Positions 62,396-64,000 of a stretch of 64,000 bases of DNA are shown here, one piece after another (within the stretch, counting starts at the first letter, position 1; the number at the start of each line of letters is the position of its first letter). Origin of the DNA: Clostridiales bacterium (lineage in GTDB: Bacteria; Bacillota; Clostridia; Peptostreptococcales; Acidaminobacteraceae); NCBI GenBank assembly GCA_016933835.1, contig JAFGAC010000031.1:1-64000 (forward strand). The letters run 5' to 3'. Made by a program: the position numbers and the translations under genes. Under the pieces are notes generated by a model, which saw nothing but the letters and a program-made list of their open reading frames with translations, was not told the origin of the DNA and made no database searches.

Positions 62396-62923
62396 ATGCT
62401 TATCAATCCAACCGATAAAGAAACAGTTGACCGCTTAGCTCTTCTTCTCGTTCTTGATACTTTCAAATATCCCGTTCAAAAAAATGAGCTGGTAGAATTC
62501 ATAATAAAAAACAATATCATACAATACTTTGAAATGCATGAACTTTTAATTTCATTGATTGACAGTTTTCTTATTCATGAAATAAAGAAGGAAAAGAAAG
62601 TTTACTATGAAATAACTGAGAATGGTCGTGTTTCTCTTGAATTTTTCAAGGAGCGCGTTCCATATGATCTTCACAATACCATCATCGACCTCGTCAATAT
62701 TATAAGAAAACCACCTAAGGTACAGCATGAGATATCAACCTATTTTACAAAAATAGACAATCAAAATTTTGAAGTTTTTCTTGAAATGATTGAAAATAAA
62801 AAAAGCATCATGAAGTTAGCAATCAATGTCATTAGTGAAAAACAGGCAAATCAAATAATCCAAAAATGGGAAAAAGATTCAGAATTTCTCTATGGCGACA
62901 TTCTCCAACTGCTTACTAAATAA
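62396..62923 (+). CDS. DUF4364 family protein
   Basis: 175 residues from the ATG at 62396 (AAGGAGA five bases upstream). The first 85 residues look like a winged-helix domain (DTFKYPVQKNELVEFIIKNN; ITENGRVSLEFF), the second part is helical. The family is common in Clostridia and may be a DNA-binding regulator, but no target is known. Ends in a strong shared terminator. Confidence 0.82.
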   Translation: MLINPTDKETVDRLALLLVLDTFKYPVQKNELVEFIIKNNIIQYFEMHELLISLIDSFLIHEIKKEKKVYYEITENGRVSLEFFKERVPYDLHNTIIDLVNIIRKPPKVQHEISTYFTKIDNQNFEVFLEMIENKKSIMKLAINVISEKQANQIIQKWEKDSEFLYGDILQLLTK

Positions 62924-62951
62924 TCCCCTGATTTTAAAAATCAGGGGATTA
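62921..62951. terminator. bidirectional terminator between DUF4364 and rnfB
   Basis: Fifteen-bp perfect stem (62921-62935 with 62937-62951) containing TCCCCTGA / TCAGGGGA. It ends both the plus-strand DUF4364 gene and the minus-strand rnf operon. Confidence 0.9.
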
Positions 62952-62954
62952 TAT

Positions 62955-63782
62955 TTATTCATTTACAATTATTCTATTATTTTCTTTATCTATCGTAATA
63001 GCATTTGTTGGACATTTTTCAAAACAGATGCCGCAATTGGTACATTTTTCATAATCAATTCTAGCTACATTGTTTTCAACATGAATTGCATCTTCAGGGC
63101 AATTTTTCACACAAATTTTACATGCAATACAAGCATTGCTGCAATTCTTTTTAACATGCCCACCTATTTCAAGATTGATACAGTCTACAAAAACCGTTTG
63201 ATTGTAAGGGACTAATTCAATGATATTCTTAGGGCATGCAGTAATGCAGAGTCCACATGCTGTACATTTTTCAGGATTCACTTCCGCAACACCATATTCA
63301 TTGATATGAATAGCATCAAATGAGCAAACCTGAACGCAATCTCCACCGCCAAGGCATCCATAAGTACAAGCTTTTGAACCGCCTCCACCAATCATATTTT
63401 CTGCTTTACAATCTTCTATGCCATCGTATTCAAATCGAGATAAGCAATTATCTCCACCTTTACATAATACACGTGCCGTTTTTTTCTCACCTGCAACTGC
63501 AGCGACACCCATAATTTCAGCAATTTTACTTGCTGATTCTGGACCACCCACTGGACATCCGTTAACACTTGTTTTACCAGCAAGTACTGCATTTGCAAAT
63601 CCGTCGCATCCAGGAAAACCACATGCACCACAATTTGCACCTGGCAGTGCATTTCTTATTTCTATAGCTCTAGGGTCAATTTCAACAGCAAATTTTTGAG
63701 ATGCAAATGCAAGCACAGCACCAAATATAAGACCCATGCCACCTAAACTGACTACCGCCATTATAATATTTTTGATATCCAA
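62955..63782 (-). CDS. rnfB: Rnf complex subunit B
   Basis: Membrane-attached iron-sulfur subunit that takes electrons from ferredoxin. 275 residues: N-terminal helix (7-27), an Fe-S domain with NCGACGFPGCDGF and NGCPVG, then a row of ferredoxin motifs including CTACGLCITACP, CIACKICVKNCP and CTNCGICFEKCP. The start appears to be TTG (63780-63782), with GGAG nine bases upstream; the nearby ATG is out of frame. Last gene of the rnf operon, as in other Clostridia (CDGEAB order). Confidence 0.95.
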   Translation of the reverse strand: MDIKNIIMAVVSLGGMGLIFGAVLAFASQKFAVEIDPRAIEIRNALPGANCGACGFPGCDGFANAVLAGKTSVNGCPVGGPESASKIAEIMGVAAVAGEKKTARVLCKGGDNCLSRFEYDGIEDCKAENMIGGGGSKACTYGCLGGGDCVQVCSFDAIHINEYGVAEVNPEKCTACGLCITACPKNIIELVPYNQTVFVDCINLEIGGHVKKNCSNACIACKICVKNCPEDAIHVENNVARIDYEKCTNCGICFEKCPTNAITIDKENNRIIVNE

Positions 63783-63796
63783 ATCATCTCACTCCT

Positions 63797-64000
63797 TTAA
63801 ACTAATCCTGTAAATCCCAAGAAGGCAATAGACATCAAACTAGCAGTAATCAACGCAATGGGAAATCCTCTGAAGGGCTTTGGCACGTCAGCAATTTCCA
63901 ATTTTTCTCTTATTCCTGCAAAAAGTATGATTGCAAGTGAAAAACCAATAGCTGCCGAAGCTGAATGCGCTATCGTTTGCAGTAAATTAAATTCATACTG
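63797..64000 (-). CDS. rnfA: Rnf complex subunit A, C-terminal part
   Basis: The frame entering from the window edge encodes 67 residues with two membrane helices and the typical RnfA ending ([26 protein letters not shown]). It ends 14 bases before rnfB. The gene start is outside the window. RnfA is an integral membrane subunit of the ion-pumping ferredoxin:NAD+ oxidoreductase. Confidence 0.92.
   Translation of the reverse strand, partial: QYEFNLLQTIAHSASAAIGFSLAIILFAGIREKLEIADVPKPFRGFPIALITASLMSIAFLGFTGLV

Noticed and set aside
1-64000. Mobile elements, CRISPR arrays, toxin-antitoxin pairs or defence islands
   Set aside because: No transposase, integrase, direct-repeat array or defence-type domain was found; gene order is housekeeping throughout.

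Overview
The window is chromosomal DNA from an AT-rich, strictly anaerobic Gram-positive bacterium of the Clostridia. The evidence is T-box leaders upstream of argS, pheS and thrS, an L20-type leader upstream of infC-rpmI-rplT, an electron-bifurcating [FeFe]-hydrogenase, an Rnf complex, ferredoxin-dependent indolepyruvate oxidoreductase with a phosphotransbutyrylase-type enzyme, DUF4364 and DUF523 proteins, and strong purine-rich ribosome binding sites. The genus cannot be named from this sequence. The metabolism fits an amino-acid-fermenting anaerobe. I see no phage, IS element, CRISPR array, tRNA gene or obvious recently acquired island.

Layout. 1-318: the first bases of a 16S rRNA gene (minus strand, running out of the window), its leader and promoter, and a large inverted repeat. 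319-11805: arginine biosynthesis. argBD (minus) and argCJ (plus) diverge from a symmetric ArgR-type control region, and argG-argH-carA-carB form a minus-strand operon behind ARG boxes; argF is absent here. 12059-16217: ptb-iorA-iorB, aryl/branched keto-acid oxidation linked to acyl-phosphate formation, followed by a DUF6544-like gene. 16308-21508: TPR protein, NAD kinase, B12-type radical SAM protein with an overlapping membrane protein, an unrecognised gene and a 45-codon gene fragment. 21581-29453: argS with a T-box, a rhomboid protease, DUF523, mutS2 and a U32 protein. 29518-37372: an extended ZapA-like coiled-coil protein, pheST with a T-box, an rRNA methyltransferase and KtrAB potassium uptake. 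37465-41726: rplT, rpmI, infC (probable AUU start), thrS with a T-box, and a stand-alone B3/B4 domain protein. 41772-45473: CorC-type protein, DUF445, a GME-fold-like protein preceded by a structured leader, and Hsp33. 45589-49296: transporter, methyltransferase, CPBP protease, M20 amidohydrolase. 49401-56033: asd-dapA-dapB-dapH, M19 dipeptidase, D-serine dehydratase and L,D-transpeptidase, a cell-wall and D-amino-acid neighbourhood. 56282-59724: hydrogenase HydABC. 59894-62923: hpt, a 43-residue membrane protein, a polysaccharide deacetylase, a QueG-like Fe-S protein, DUF4364. 62955-64000: the end of the rnf operon (rnfA partial, rnfB).

How the parts work together. IorAB would produce reduced ferredoxin and acyl-CoA from keto acids; Ptb would turn acyl-CoA into acyl-phosphate for ATP formation; HydABC and Rnf would dispose of reduced ferredoxin and NADH as H2 and as an ion gradient. 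The arginine and diaminopimelate clusters supply biosynthesis. Most translation genes carry leader-RNA control responding to their own product or cognate tRNA.

Nothing here is an obvious new multi-gene system. The best leads are the repeat-built ZapA-like protein (29518-30849), the uncharacterised hairpin-rich leader at 44464-44594, two very small genes (21371-21508 and 60470-60601), the AUU start of infC, and the variant H-cluster motif and compact flavoprotein subunit of the hydrogenase.
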